Shown here: positions 48,785-60,387 of the stretch, piece after piece
Numbering within the stretch: position 1 is the stretch's first letter
Layout of the letters: the number at the start of each line of letters is the position of its first letter
From: Pardosa pseudoannulata
Lineage: Eukaryota; Arthropoda; Arachnida; Araneae; Lycosidae
DNA length: 64,000 nt
Reading direction: 5' to 3'
NCBI GenBank assembly: GCA_032207245.1
Contig: CM063505.1
Location: 180,176,558 to 180,240,557 of the forward strand
Notes under the pieces: model-generated
Database searches by the model: none
What the model was told of the DNA's origin: nothing
The model's input: only the letters and a program-made list of their open reading frames with translations
Position numbers and translations under genes: made by a program

Positions 48785-49122
48785 CTATTCATTAGCACGT
48801 ACACAACAACAGAAAAACTTTTTCAGTCGCATTTTTAAAGTGCCAAAACGTGGAACAGTTTCTGGCCCCGGAGAGTGCAATGAAATGTCTACCCATATTT
48901 CTTCTTTTTCAAAATTAACACGATCTTCAACTAATATTTATTCATTTTTGACATTAACACAATCTTCATAAAATGTACCAAATTGACTGTCAAGAAATGG
49001 TTTAAATAGTGGCACTTCCTCAGTTTCATGAAGCCAAGAGTGGATTAAAGAACTGTGATTTTGGAGTCCTTTACTAAGCACCATTTCATAAATACTGTTT
49101 CTTTTCAAGGTGTCAAAAAATA
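48785..49122 (-). pseudogene. unidentified coding-like relic or exon
   Basis: On the minus strand one frame runs from about 49120 to the stop at 48787-48785 with a single internal TAA. It reads FFDTLKRNSIYEMVLSKGLQ, SSLIHSWLHETEEVP, LFKPFLDSQFGTFYEDCVN, then past the stop EEIWVDISLHSPGPETVP and RFGTLKMRLKK. Balanced composition and open length in AT-rich DNA suggest past coding. A 39-nt unit is duplicated in frame (GAAGATTGTGTTAATG and GAAGATCGTGTTAATTTTG), and the internal stop lies in the first copy. A pyrimidine-rich tract ending TTTTGAAG before 49122 could be a splice acceptor. I do not recognise the family. Confidence 0.4.
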
Positions 49123-49129
49123 CTTCAAA

Positions 49130-51180
49130 ATAACAAAATAAAAGTTACGTTTTTCTAAAGAAAACTAGGAACATCAAAAGCTTAAACCACCTCAAAGGAG
49201 AGCTTAATCTAAAAATAATTATAAACATCCTTTGTTGCATTATTTGTGTGATACATAGTGTTAGATCAGAAGAATGGACATTGTTTTTCCTTCAGGCTCA
49301 ACAATGTCTACGTTTTTACGAAACAATACTCTGAAAGGAAATCATTATTGGTATTCGTAAACAAAAACAATTTATTTTCTAGTTTATCAAGAGATCAGTG
49401 ACGTACATACTGAAGAAAAGCAAGATGCAGTTATAGTACAGGTCTTAGTTGGCACATTTTGAAAATTTGCCAAGATTTTTGTTCTGATGCTGTATCTCTG
49501 ACATTGTTTGAGACCTAATATATTTTTGATAGCCATATGTTGCAATATTCCTTGAGCGGGTTAATTTAAATTTTTTTGGTGGTATTTTGAGAAATTGCCA
49601 TTTTGAGGATAACTTAAGTATTGGGTTCCCCTTGGCAAATTTGATGAAAATATTGGCGATATTTACTAAAACACAAAGGTAATCATCCAAACATTGTATT
49701 TCTTGCTCTTTCTGGCGACTTTAATTCATTCACAGTGCTCCATCGTAGTAGAATTATATACTCTTACATAATTAAAGAAAACGACTTGAAAACCGGACAT
49801 TTATATTTATGGGCAATTAATCCCTTAACAGTTTACAAACGCAACAGTTCCAAATTATTAAAAATCAACCATAGTGAACCATTAATGGTTTCTTATATCT
49901 AATTTTTTTAAACATTGCGCACTTTTAATATATAAGAAAAGAGTTACACCAGGAAAGCTGGATGCAAATATCATAAAAATTATAATGTAGATACAGATTG
50001 TTTGGACACGGTGAGATCAGGAGAAAATATTAGGCAACCATACTTGAACCATTATCGCCAATTTGGCGGGGGAACCCAGTTCTTTAGTCAAGCCGGATTA
50101 TTATTCCTTTGGAAAATTCAGTTTATGAATGGCCTAAAACTTTTTGGTCTCCAACGACAAAAGTTATCAAAAGTTAAGTATCTATGGAAGAGATTTTATG
50201 TTTAGCTTATAAACTAGTTATTAGTAACATTATTGCACGTATTTAAGCAAATGTAAAGGAAATCTCGTTTTTTGCACTATGTTCATTTTTTAAAAATTAT
50301 TACCCCACAAGTGACTTTATACAATTTCATCAATATTTCTTACATTTTATTGCATTTTACGTATTAGGCTTAACCTTTTGAAGTTACTGTAATTGTAGCA
50401 TTTTCGTTTACCTGTAGAGAGATGCGGATTAGGTATAGAGGGCTGTATATCTTTACAGGTCACAAAAATTTAGGTAATTAAGAACTAAATCAAGAACCCT
50501 ATATTATGCAAAGAAAAATCTATAAAATAAAATTACAATATTAATTACTCGGCGAGTATGTCGTTAGTTTGTGGAAAGAAGGAAATGGTTCGCTATAAGT
50601 TATAAAATGACTACTAATATTATATAAATATGAGTGAAAACAAATATAAGGTAGAAACTGGTAAAAACAGTATTATTCAGATGACGAAATATATGTGTTC
50701 ATATGTGCATAAATATAAAGATATAATGGTTTACGCGTTACCCAGATTATGTGATTAAGTATAAGCGAAAAGTACTTTAAAGGGAAAGTTGCAGATTTTA
50801 TTATTGGTGGTTGAAAATTTATGAAATAGATTTATTTAGGATGAAGGGGTGAACATTTAAGAGAACACGATAGCGTTTTTAACCTCTTATCTATAATATA
50901 ATTTTGAGGAATACAGTCATAAAGGTGCTTATATTTTTTTTCAAGAAAATTATATAAAACTATGTGTATGTATAATATATGTACTCCTTTTTAACTTTTT
51001 GGTTTATTTTGAGCTTAAAACATATAAAATAATTTTTTTGGAAAAACCAACATTCAGGGTTATTATGACAGAATGATGGTTTTTCAGCAAATACAAAAAA
51101 TTTAAAAATATATGTTTTGAACATTGAAAGATAATTTTATTACACTTACGTATAATATAAATAAATATTAGTAATTTTTT
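49130..51180. other. no gene recognised
   Basis: Short frames at 49445-49690 (minus) and 50002-50205 (plus) have no recognisable motif. I see no transposon ends. Confidence 0.4.
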
Positions 51181-51248
51181 GAGTGATAAAGTCCAACATC
51201 ACAATCTGAACAGTAGTACCAAGTTTCCATCCTGCATCTCTTATGTAG

Positions 51249-51722
51249 CCTCCACACTATGGTCAATTGTTCATCACTTCCTGATGGTGACCATGGACGA
51301 TGGTTTACGGGTTGCATCCACACACTGGGCCTCTAAATGAGCCGATCTCGTGGATTCGTCCATAGGGTCTAATGCGCAATTTAGTTGCGTATCTGTCTGC
51401 CTTTGATCTTTGGAGAAAGTCGAACGATGGCCGAATGGTTAGGGTGCTGGCCTTCGGAACCGGAGTTCGTGGGTTCGAATCCCACTATGGCATGGATGTT
51501 CGTAGCTGTTCGGAATCGGCTTTAAGCAGTAAGTCCCGGTCTCATCAGCCCTCGTGTTGCAAAAAGTAGGCCCCAGCGCTCCAAAACCAAGCCAAATCTT
51601 TGGAGAAAACCGCTTCCGAAGCTATCCTCCAACAACGTGATTTTCTCGTCTGCCATCGGCGACCTTGATAAGCCACATCCCCTCCACACTATGTTAATGG
51701 CTTGTAGTGGCTAGTGTAGAGG
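51249..51722. repeat. possible small TIR element hosting the SINE
   Basis: CCTCCACACTA at 51249-51259 and the reverse complement of 51712-51722, CCTCTACACTA, match at 10 of 11 positions. CCTCCACACTA also occurs directly at 51681-51691. Without the SINE insertion the unit would be about 284 bp. I see no clear target duplication, so this is only tentative. Confidence 0.3.
51406..51608 (+). repeat. tRNA-derived SINE with 13-bp target duplication (copy 8)
   Basis: The best copy of the family. The SINE itself is 51419-51595 (177 bp), flanked by exact ATCTTTGGAGAAA repeats (51406-51418 and 51596-51608), the target duplication left by LINE-driven insertion. The head has TGGCCGAATGGTTAGG (A box) and GTGGGTTCGAATCCCAC (B box) at tRNA spacing, so it should be transcribed by RNA polymerase III. 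The body runs through GGAATCGGCTTTAAGCAGTA and CTCATCAGCCCTCGTG to a tail of CCAAAACCAAGCCA. The head is Arg/Glu-tRNA-like, but there is no 3' acceptor stem, so it is not a tRNA gene. Confidence 0.9.
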
Positions 51723-51729
51723 GGCTTTT

Positions 51730-53140
51730 ATAGCTTCCATCTCTTCTGGAAGAACAAATATTGCATTATCTTGACGTTTGCCGTTTGTTATGATTATATG
51801 TCTATTAACCCTTTATTTGGCAAAATAAATAAATAAATAAATAAACATTCTGAATTTAAACAAATACTGAAATAGGAATGTTTGAGTGTTGCTAACACTC
51901 AAAAACATTTTTTTTTCATAAAGTGTGACTAGTTTATGAGAATAAATATTAATAATTATATTGAAATTATAATATTTCTTTAACACTTTATTTTTTTTAA
52001 AGTTTGCATGGCACAGCATACAATACCAAATTAAGGGTTAAAATGCCTTTCAAACTGTTGGTGTTATCATCTAAGCTTGGCCGGCCTCTTTTTGCAATGG
52101 TATCTGATATATTGTCTTTCTTGAAAATAAGGTACGAGTTTAAAATAGTTGAATCTAACACATTACAAATAGTCTGGTACTACCATTGGGTGCATATATT
52201 GAAAAATAAACATGACATAAGATATAGATTATCTTATTTTTATTTATTTTTAGTGCGTTAATTTTGAATACTCTAGTCCGAAAATATCACGGACGCGAAA
52301 AATAGAGGGCGAAACTTCACTTCGTCATTTTGACGGAAACGAGAAAAGAGGAATTAAACATTAAAATTGATACGAAATACAATAAATTGAAAGGACTCTT
52401 TAAAATTACTATTTTCTAAGTATGTAAAACATCATACAGCAAAAATAAGCTAATATTTTTTTCCTTTATTCACAAAAAGGTGTTATTTTAAACAAGGTTT
52501 CATGTAATTATTAAGATAACTGATATATTGAATTCTTCAGCCAAATATTTATCCACGGAAGAAAATTTTTTGTATTTTGTAACTTGCATGTAAAATTTTT
52601 GTGAAATTGTTACTTATGATAAATGGGTTAATCTAGTGGCTCTCAAAATTTATTACCTATAGGTCCTCCCTCATGTCAATTCGAAGATTTTACGCTCCCT
52701 AAATTTTTTAGAACTAATGAATCTCGTTTAATGTTTGTATTTAAATCTTCATATTAGAACAAATGAATAACAAATTATATTTGTTAGTTTTTTAGACACA
52801 TAAAATTAAAATTTAAAATATATACACAATATATCCTTAGTTTATATTTAATATTTTAATGTATATATTAACTAGTCATTTTCTGATCACCCTTTAATCT
52901 GGAAACATAAGGTTCCCAAATGAAGATATATTTATTTCAAAACTAAAATTAATGTTTAGATTCATATACACTAAATCTGTATTAAAACATTTTAAAAACT
53001 AAAAAAATCATTTTCATAAAATGACATATCATTTACATTTAATTTTCACCAGGAACTTGAATTTAATATTGCCACGAACAATTCAATCAGTATCAGGATT
53101 TGCCTGATACTGATTTTCTTTATTTCTGGTTTTATTTATA
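51730..53140. other. AT-rich stretch, no gene recognised
   Basis: Nothing protein-like. An AAAT-type short repeat is at about 51821-51845. An inverted AATCAGTATCAGG / CCTGATACTGATT lies at about 53087-53115. Confidence 0.45.
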
Positions 53141-53147
53141 AATTATT

Positions 53148-53149
<2 letters not shown>

Positions 53150-53192
<43 letters not shown>
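53150..53192. repeat. (TA)n microsatellite
   Basis: TA repeat. Confidence 0.95.
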
Positions 53193-53197
<5 letters not shown>

Positions 53198-53351
53198 CAT
53201 ACATATACTTGTTTTACATTTGTATACATATATACCTGCAAAGAAAAATATATTGTAACTATTCTTTTTAACAAATCATTTATTAATATTTTATTTCCAA
53301 TACCGGAGATGTACCTGTAGAATATAAGAATGAAATCATACTTACACATAC

Positions 53352-53363
<12 letters not shown>

Positions 53364-53406
<43 letters not shown>

Positions 53407-53440
53407 CAATATATACATACATATATATATATATATACAT

Positions 53441-53504
<64 letters not shown>
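53364..53504. repeat. long (TA)n array
   Basis: TA repeats interrupted by short CATA motifs. It abuts the left end of the Tc1 element at 53505. Confidence 0.95.
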
Positions 53505-53507
<3 letters not shown>

Positions 53508-54606
53508 TCATGCTCAAAATTAAGAGAAAAATCAGATTTGGTCAATTATCTCTAGAAATACTGGACCGATTTTAATGAAATTTGATAAGAACATACATTG
53601 ATAAATAGCAATAATAAAGTAATAGCAAAATAAAGTAAATAGCAATGCAGCAGTTATAAAACACACGTATGATCGTGAGTAATACTCGTATGGAGTCAGA
53701 AGTTATGTATTGCAGAATAGAAATACCAAATGGGTTAATAGGCGGTATGGTCCCCTTTTACTGATAGACATACAGGTCTTGCAGAGTGATTTCATACTAA
53801 AAATAAGGCCGTTTATGAAATCCTGTGGAAATTGGTCCCATTCTTTCAGGAACACTGTTTTCAGGTCCTGAATGGTTCTCTAATTGATGATGCGAGTTGT
53901 AATTGCCTTCCCCAGAGCGTCCCAGACATGTTCTATAAGATTAATGTCTGGAGATCTCCTTGGTCAATCCATCCGACGAATATCCTTACTTTCTAGAAAT
54001 TCGTCGACCTGAGGAACTCTATATGGCTTCACGTTATCGTTGATTAAAATGAACTCAAGGAAAACAGCGATCCCTAAAAGGCGAACATGGGGCTCGGTAA
54101 ATCTCATCCCTATACTTCACAACAGTCACAATTCCTCTTTCAAAGACATGGAGGGAAGTGCAGCCATCCAACATGATGCCTGCCTAGACCATTAAACCTC
54201 CGGTATCATAATGGTCAAACCGTGAATCACCAGTGAGAGAGACGGCCATCTTTGGATTCATACTCCAATCTTTATGCCCTTTGCACCCTGCTAATCAGAC
54301 TCTCCTGTTCGTAGAAGAGAACGGGAGGCAAATAACAGATCTTCATGCAAAAGCCCTGTATTATGAACTCTTCTGGAAACAGTCTCCCTTGAAACGCGGT
54401 TTACTGTGGGCGCATGCAAGTCACGAGAGAGCTGAGAAGCATTGCCACTACTGTTACGTCTCGTTATAGTGGACAAATGGCGATCTTCCCTGGCCGTCGT
54501 GGCTCTTGGATCACCTTTCCAAGGTTTCTCTTTCGATGGATACGGGTCTTCTGGAACTGTTTTTATAAAATGCGACATGCAAATTCTCTTAATTTTCAAC
54601 ATGAAT

Positions 54607-54607
<1 letters not shown>
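53505..54607 (-). mobile_element. Tc1-like transposon (copy B), near full length, dead
   Basis: About 1.1 kb with recognisable ends: CACTCATGCTCAAAATTAAG at the left and, reverse-complemented, CATTCATGTTGAAAATTAAG at the right, 17 of 20 alike. The transposase reads right to left. Its N-terminal helix-turn-helix region is open from about 54600 to 54291: PWKGDPRATTAREDRH, then NASQLSRDLHAPTVNRVSRE, TVSRRVHNTGLL, matching ASQLSRELxAATGxRVSxxTV. Toward 53930 the DDE region is broken by stops and shifts. It is the same family as 8940-9740 and 44930-45310. TA arrays flank it on the left and CA/TA arrays on the right, consistent with TA-targeted insertion into a microsatellite. Confidence 0.88.

Positions 54608-54679
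<72 letters not shown>
54608..54679. repeat. (CA)n(TA)n microsatellite
   Basis: CA units then TA units, filling the gap between the Tc1 element and the MITE that starts at 54680. Confidence 0.95.
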
Positions 54680-54682
<3 letters not shown>

Positions 54683-55314
54683 CGGGTGGCCATAATTAAA
54701 CTGACAGTGCTCACAGTGTTCTGTAGCCCGATCTATTTGCGAGAATGACGCCACATTTTGTAGGAAGATTAAACAAGACGGGAGACGAAAGATTCTGCGA
54801 AAAAACAAATTATTTCCAAAAGTCACCTCTAGGGAAATATTTGGCGCTGTGTTATAGAAAATAGAATGCTAACAAATGCAAATCAATACGGAAATTACAT
54901 TATATAATAATATACATTATATAACATTATAATTACATTATATAACGTGAAATTTGAAGAAAGAACTTCTTTTCCTGCTCAGCGCACGTGATATTGCAGA
55001 TCACGAGACTTTTTCGGTGTTTATGTAGATTTTACGTTTTTTTAAAAGTGTTGCCATATTGCACTTGAACTAAATCAGAAAATGTGCATAATAAAAGGTA
55101 ATTTTATTCAGTATTAATTTGCATTTGTTAACACTCTATTTTCTATTACACAGCGCCAAATATTCCCCTAGCTGTGACTTTTGGAACTAATTTGTTTTTT
55201 CGCAGAATCTTTCGTCCCCCGTCTTGTTTAATCTTCCTATAAAATGTGGCGTCGTTCTCACAAAAGATCGCGTTACAGAACACTGTGAGCTCTGTCAGTT
55301 TAATGATGGCCACC

Positions 55315-55318
<4 letters not shown>
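54680..55318. mobile_element. long-TIR MITE, ~210-bp inverted arms
   Basis: The arms 54680-54892 and about 55108-55318 are inverted copies. The left begins CACCGGGTGGCCATAATTAA and the right, reverse-complemented, ACCTGGTGGCCATCATTAAA. They share TTAAACTGACAG, GTTCTGTA, GACGCCACATTTT, GGAAGATTAAACAAGACGGG, GATTCTGCGAAAAAACAAAT and ATATTTGGCGCTGTGT. A roughly 215-bp AT-rich centre has no coding signal. TA arrays lie on both sides, so the target was probably TA, as for mariner-type elements. The arms differ at only about one base in ten, so the insertion is fairly recent compared with other relics here. Confidence 0.85.

Positions 55319-55365
<47 letters not shown>
55317..55365. repeat. (TA)n microsatellite
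   Basis: TA repeat abutting the right end of the MITE. Confidence 0.95.
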
Positions 55366-55371
<6 letters not shown>

Positions 55372-56454
55372 CCTATATTTGTAGACTTATGTGTACCTAT
55401 ACAAATAAAAACATGGAGCATGAAACATGAATAAAATGTTAAACACTCAATCGTGCCAGCAAAAAAAGATTATTTGTTTTAGATTTTATCCTTCGACTAC
55501 ATTTTAAATGCATTTCAGCATAAATATACTTTTTGTAACGAATCTACATGTGAAAAGTAGATTAACAAATAGAGAAATATTTGTTTGAATAACCTCTAAA
55601 AATATGGTGGTTAGAATGAAAAAACGTGGTCAGGGTTTAAAGAGTGAACCTACATAAACAGCAAATCCACTTATTCAACGAAGGTGATAAAGTAAATGCT
55701 CCCTTTTTCATGCATAACTATAAAAAGATCAGGATTTATTCACTTTTTGATTTAATGGGAGAAAAAATGAATGAAAAGCTGCTGAAACCGATTTTTCCGG
55801 TTATTGTGTGTACAGTTGATAATTATGTAAATAAATTTATGTAGAATAGCTCTAAAAGAATGTATGACATGATAAAACATTGTAAAAGTTTATATATGTA
55901 AAATATTTATTTAAGGAAGTTTTAATATTTAATCGTTACACAGAGTCTCATTAGTTAATAATCATCACACGAAGGCAAGAAAATAATCCCATTATTATAA
56001 CAGATTGTTACTGATACTAATGTATCTAATACCACTTGGACGAGCCAAGCTCGTGATCCGGAGGCTACTAGATTGAAGTTGAAGGGTTGAGTTTTGAAGA
56101 GCATGCTAGGTTGACAGAATGACTTTCAGCTTGAAGCAGGTCCTCAAATTTTGAAAGTAAGGATCACGTCGAAAACCTCCAGGCTTGGTTTACCAGCTCT
56201 AGAAGTATCATTTGAACTTGGTGGACATTACAAACACGAACCTGTTTTACGTGTCAACGCCCCCCCCCCGTTCACGAACATGATGTTCAATGACTGGCTG
56301 GAGCTTCGAACTCAACTCATCAGCTATGAGTTGACGCCTTTGTAATTGAGCTATTGTAGCTTCACAACACACTAAACAGGATCATTAAAGTAATTTTTTA
56401 GGAATATACTACAAAAAAGGTTACCTATTTCTTATTAGAAAGACATTTTCTCAT

Positions 56455-56691
56455 TTATTTAATGAAGTAAATAGCTTTGATAAGCTTTTCTGGAGTGACA
56501 ATTACACTAAGTGAATTCATACTTATACGGATTTGAAAGGTGTTAGAAGTCTTTAATTTTTCATCTATAAGCGATTGTACTTTTTCCTGAGAAACAAAAC
56601 TCAAAGCAATATATGATGCTCCCAAACTAAAATGGCCAACAAAATCCAAGGCATTCTTTGGGCAGTAAAATATTCTATATTTTACAGTCAA
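56455..56691 (-). CDS. unidentified short ORF or exon
   Basis: A 78-codon minus frame with protein-like composition: ALDFVGHFSLGASYIALSF, then VSQEKVQSLIDEKLKTSN, and TFQIRISMNSLSVIVTPEK. The strand-helix-strand order loosely recalls the first part of a PTB domain (FxGxF..., helix, then a strand with a V-x-I-S-x-x-S pattern), but that is a weak likeness. CCAAAG before AATGCC could be an acceptor and GTAATT inside could be a donor, which would make it a single exon of a longer gene. No partner exons were found. Upstream DNA (56690-57100) shows no gene. Confidence 0.3.
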   Translation of the reverse strand: MTVKYRIFYCPKNALDFVGHFSLGASYIALSFVSQEKVQSLIDEKLKTSNTFQIRISMNSLSVIVTPEKLIKAIYFIK

Positions 56692-57177
56692 AAACTAGCC
56701 TCGTCTCCAGGAATGTTGGGTGTTTCTTTTTCAGCATTGTTCTCGACTTCTCCAAATTGCGGGGGAAATCTACACTAGTCTTTTCACTCTTTTCCCGAAG
56801 GGGACTTCGGGAAATGAGTGAAAGCGAAGATTGCGACTAACAGGTGAGATGCTAGGGGATGAGATTGACAGGAAAGTGTTTTGTCTGTGGAGGTTATTCT
56901 CGAAAGGATGAAACTTCGATAACCCCACGGAGGGAGATAGTAGTTTGGTTACTATCTCCCTATAAATATGTTCGCTTCTGGCCAAATGTAGTGTTTTGGA
57001 TGTTTATATTAAAAATTCTCTTTGTATGTAACTGTAAATATTATGAAGTAAAATGTATATAGATACGAGCTAAAAATAAAGAAATAAAGATACTTGTCTG
57101 GGCTTGCTTACTACGTCACAGGGCGAATTCTAGGCATAAACGAAAAAGACAATTTTTTGCCTCAGAGTAATAATACA

Positions 57178-57300
57178 TGTGGTGATTACGCAATTTGTCA
57201 ACTATTGACGTTATATGTCGTATCTCAATGTCTTGCAGATTTTTAGTCATTATAAAGTGTTTTGTAATGTATTGTAATGTATCTTGACATGTGGTAATAT
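57178..57300 (+). repeat. third copy of LTR-like repeat, cut by the gap
   Basis: TGTGGTGATTACGCAA matches the start of 34078-34325 (TGTGGTGATTATGCAA), followed by TTGACGTTATATG and AATGTATTGTAATGTATC. The 100-N gap interrupts it. Confidence 0.5.
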
Positions 57301-57400
57301 NNNNNNNNNNNNNNNNNNNNNNNNNNNNNNNNNNNNNNNNNNNNNNNNNNNNNNNNNNNNNNNNNNNNNNNNNNNNNNNNNNNNNNNNNNNNNNNNNNNN
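57301..57400. other. assembly gap (100 N)
   Basis: Exactly 100 N bases, the usual placeholder for a gap of unknown size. Confidence 0.99.
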
Positions 57401-59100
57401 GCAAATATTACTGTAAATGAATCCTGTTTATTTCTGTTTTATTACCATTCAATTCTTTCACATATATTTTTAGCAACCCTCTTCGGTAGAAATTTAATCA
57501 ACTCCCTAAAAGACGTTTGAAAGAAATAAAATTTCTTATGTGGATAAGAAACTCTGAATGTCATATCTTTTAGGTTCCAATTTTTGACGATATTTATATA
57601 ATGAGTACATGCTATTGCATAAAATATATAAAAAACAAAAATAAATTGAAAAGGATTTTCATGAAAATACAAGAGTGTTTGAAGAAAATTAAGTTCTACA
57701 ATATTAAGTATGTTCCTAGTGCACTTCATACTAAACAATAGCTCTTATTTTCTTTCGTTCAGTCTTCAGAATTAAATAGAAACAAACTTAATTATCGATT
57801 TTCATTTACTTTAATTACTATTTATACTAGATAATTATTTAAATTTAAACAATGCTTCATCAACTGTTTTCGCCATTTTGAGGTAATAAATCATCTGTAA
57901 CTCGAGAAAATACTTTTCAATTTTCTAAAGCATTCCCAGTTGTATGAAAAATGCATTAAAATGCAATAAATTTCTACAATTTAGAATAACTAATGCATCT
58001 GGGACATTTTGAAATAACTGATTTCATATGAAAGTCGTCAAACTGGAAAATATTTTCAAAAGTTTAATATAAGTGTGTATAGAAGAAATCAGGTTTCAGT
58101 GCAGTAACATAATTATATTTTTCGAAAACTGTCATTTGGCAGGTAAGCATATATATTTCATTTGATTTTTTAAAACAAAAAATTATTTCATATTTCTGAT
58201 CAAAATATTCCTTTTGTAATGTTCTCCTTAGAAGAAAGATGACCTATGTCGCTGATCTTTCGTATCGCAGTTCATTTCTGCTAGCATGTACCACAGTTAA
58301 ATTTCAACTTTTAAATTAAGTCATTAATACATTCACAATGTCTAAATACAGTGTGTGCACATGTTTTTATTATATAAATAGTATAATGTTTTATAATGGT
58401 TCAAATAGAATTAATGAATATTTGTTCTGTTTTAAAAGATATTGTTGGGCATTTAGTTTTAAACTTTATCACAACCACTGACTAGTACAAATCTGCAGTA
58501 CAGTGAAAATATAGTTTAGTGTGACCCTTAATTTATTGGTGATAATTTTTGTCGCAAATAATGCCAATATAGTCATTTCAGATGGTGGCAATAAACAACA
58601 TAAACATCTATTAGAGAGATAAAAAGAATAAATTATACTTATAGTAAAAAATTCAATATTGATAAAATTTATACTCAGATTCTAACAGTTTTTAAATTTG
58701 TAAATACATGGAGAACAATTTTAAAAATTTTCTAAATCATAAGCAGATTTACTTGAACATATGAGTACATACATTTTAAAAGTAATGAAAGTAAAAAAAG
58801 AGCAGAAACTGTCATTATTCACATACATAAAACTGTATCCAAAAATTTTATACACAATCCCAGTTTGAAAAACCCAAACTGTTATATGTAAGAAAATTTC
58901 CATACTTGGCGATTGTAAATATAGATAAAGAATCAAAATCAAGGTGTGCCCTAAATTGCTAGTATCTACCGCTAGTATCTACCAATTCTTCACCCGCCGC
59001 CAGTTTTTGAATCCACATAAACCAGCGCCAATAAAAACCCATATTCAAATGTGTTTAGTGTGGTTACCGAAAAATGTTTATTTAAGAAGTTCAAAAAATC
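57400..59100. other. AT-rich stretch, no gene recognised
   Basis: No protein-like frame or repeat copy recognised. Confidence 0.45.
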
Positions 59101-59106
59101 AAATTG

Positions 59107-59265
59107 GACTATGGCTGAATGATACACTGCTTCTCTTCGGTTCCAGGTGTTCATGAGTTCGAATTCCATTGTAGCATGGATGTTTGTAGACCATCGGAAT
59201 CGGCTTTAAGCAGTAGGTCCCAATCTCATTAACCTTTGTGTTTCAAAATGTAAACTAAACGAAAC
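59107..59265 (+). repeat. tRNA-derived SINE (copy 9)
   Basis: Plus-strand copy: TATGGCTGAATGAT head, ATGAGTTCGAATTCCATTG (B box), GCATGGATGTTTGTAGA, then ATCGGAATCGGCTTTAAGCA, GTAGGTCCCAATCTCATTAA and a degraded AAACTAAACGAAAC tail. Confidence 0.8.
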
Positions 59266-59319
59266 TATTCCTTCCCCCTTAAGTGGGAAAATCCTGAAAT
59301 GAATATGTAATATTTGTAG

Positions 59320-59425
59320 TATGACCACTCTAAAATTCCTTAAAATTGCATTATTTTGATATGAAAAGAGCTTTCAATTTCGGAGGCTGTACCCTATCGG
59401 CCATAAATAGTTCATTCAATCACAA
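59320..59425 (+). repeat. dispersed repeat, copy 1 of 2
   Basis: Shares AGCTTTCAATTTCGGAGGC, GTACCCTATCGGCC and CAATCACAAAAGCAATTTG with 62432-62535. Family unknown. Confidence 0.65.
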
Positions 59426-60387
59426 AAGCAATTTGACTATAAAACTAGAAATATCTTCAATATTAATTTACGTTTATGTTTTTTATTCCTATGAACGTAT
59501 GCTTCATTTTTTAAAAATATATTTACTGTTAAAATCAATAACTGTCCTAGGTAATTTTAGTGAAGGTAAGGTAATTTTAGGCAAGGTAATTTTAGTGAAA
59601 AGGTTGAAATTGAGATCACTTATAAATGGTTGTACATTCCAGGACTTAGTAGAACGCAGTCAAAAGTTCTTAATTATCAGCAATTATAATTGTTAAGAAA
59701 TTATGTTCATTGCTAGTCCATCCTTTAATTATTCTTCACGTATATCTTTCGTACTTCCTTACAATGAAGTTTGGAAGAAATAAAACTCCTTATGAAGGAA
59801 AAAGTTGAAATGTTAAACTTCTTAAACGGAGATAATTGCTATTATAATTACCTGATTAAAAATAGTGCAAGGGACGTTGAATCTCAACTTTTCGATTTTT
59901 AAAATTTATTTGATATTGTTTTAACTAGAATATTTTTCAACAATGTATATTAAAAATGCTCCCAGTGTACAGCATACAAAAGAGTTTTTTTTTATTTCTC
60001 CATTTTATGTTTAGAATTTGTACAAAAAGAAAACGGAGTAAAAGATTCTATTTCCTAACATGATTTTTTTCGAACAAAAATTTATTTCAAATTTTTGGGG
60101 AAAATTTTACAATCGGAAGATTCCTTGCCCCTTAAGGGAGAAAAATATTGAAAAGTTAATTTCTAGAAAGGTGATAGTTTTTATTATAGTTAACTATCGT
60201 AATTTGCACGTATAGTGCGCAGACTATATGTGTTTAAAAAGCATATATCTTCAGACAGTGCGGACTATCTGTGGTTGTTTATTGCTCAAATCATCAAAAT
60301 CGGAAGAAGGGGAGAGAAAAGCACGTCGCTCGAACGACCGATGATCAAATATAAACAAAGGCAAGACTCACGAGACGCCAAGAAAAC

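Noticed and set aside
51421..51495. Possible functional tRNA gene
   Set aside because: A and B boxes are present, but there is no paired 3' acceptor stem and the sequence continues into a SINE body with a target duplication around the whole unit.
56290..56360. tRNA-like sequence on the minus strand
   Set aside because: TAGCTCAATTAC and GAGTTCGAAGC look like A- and B-box remnants, but stems do not pair well. It may be an old tRNA or SINE fragment; support is too weak to list.
59346..59696. 116-codon plus ORF
   Set aside because: Starts inside a dispersed repeat, has low-complexity hydrophobic content and no recognised domain.
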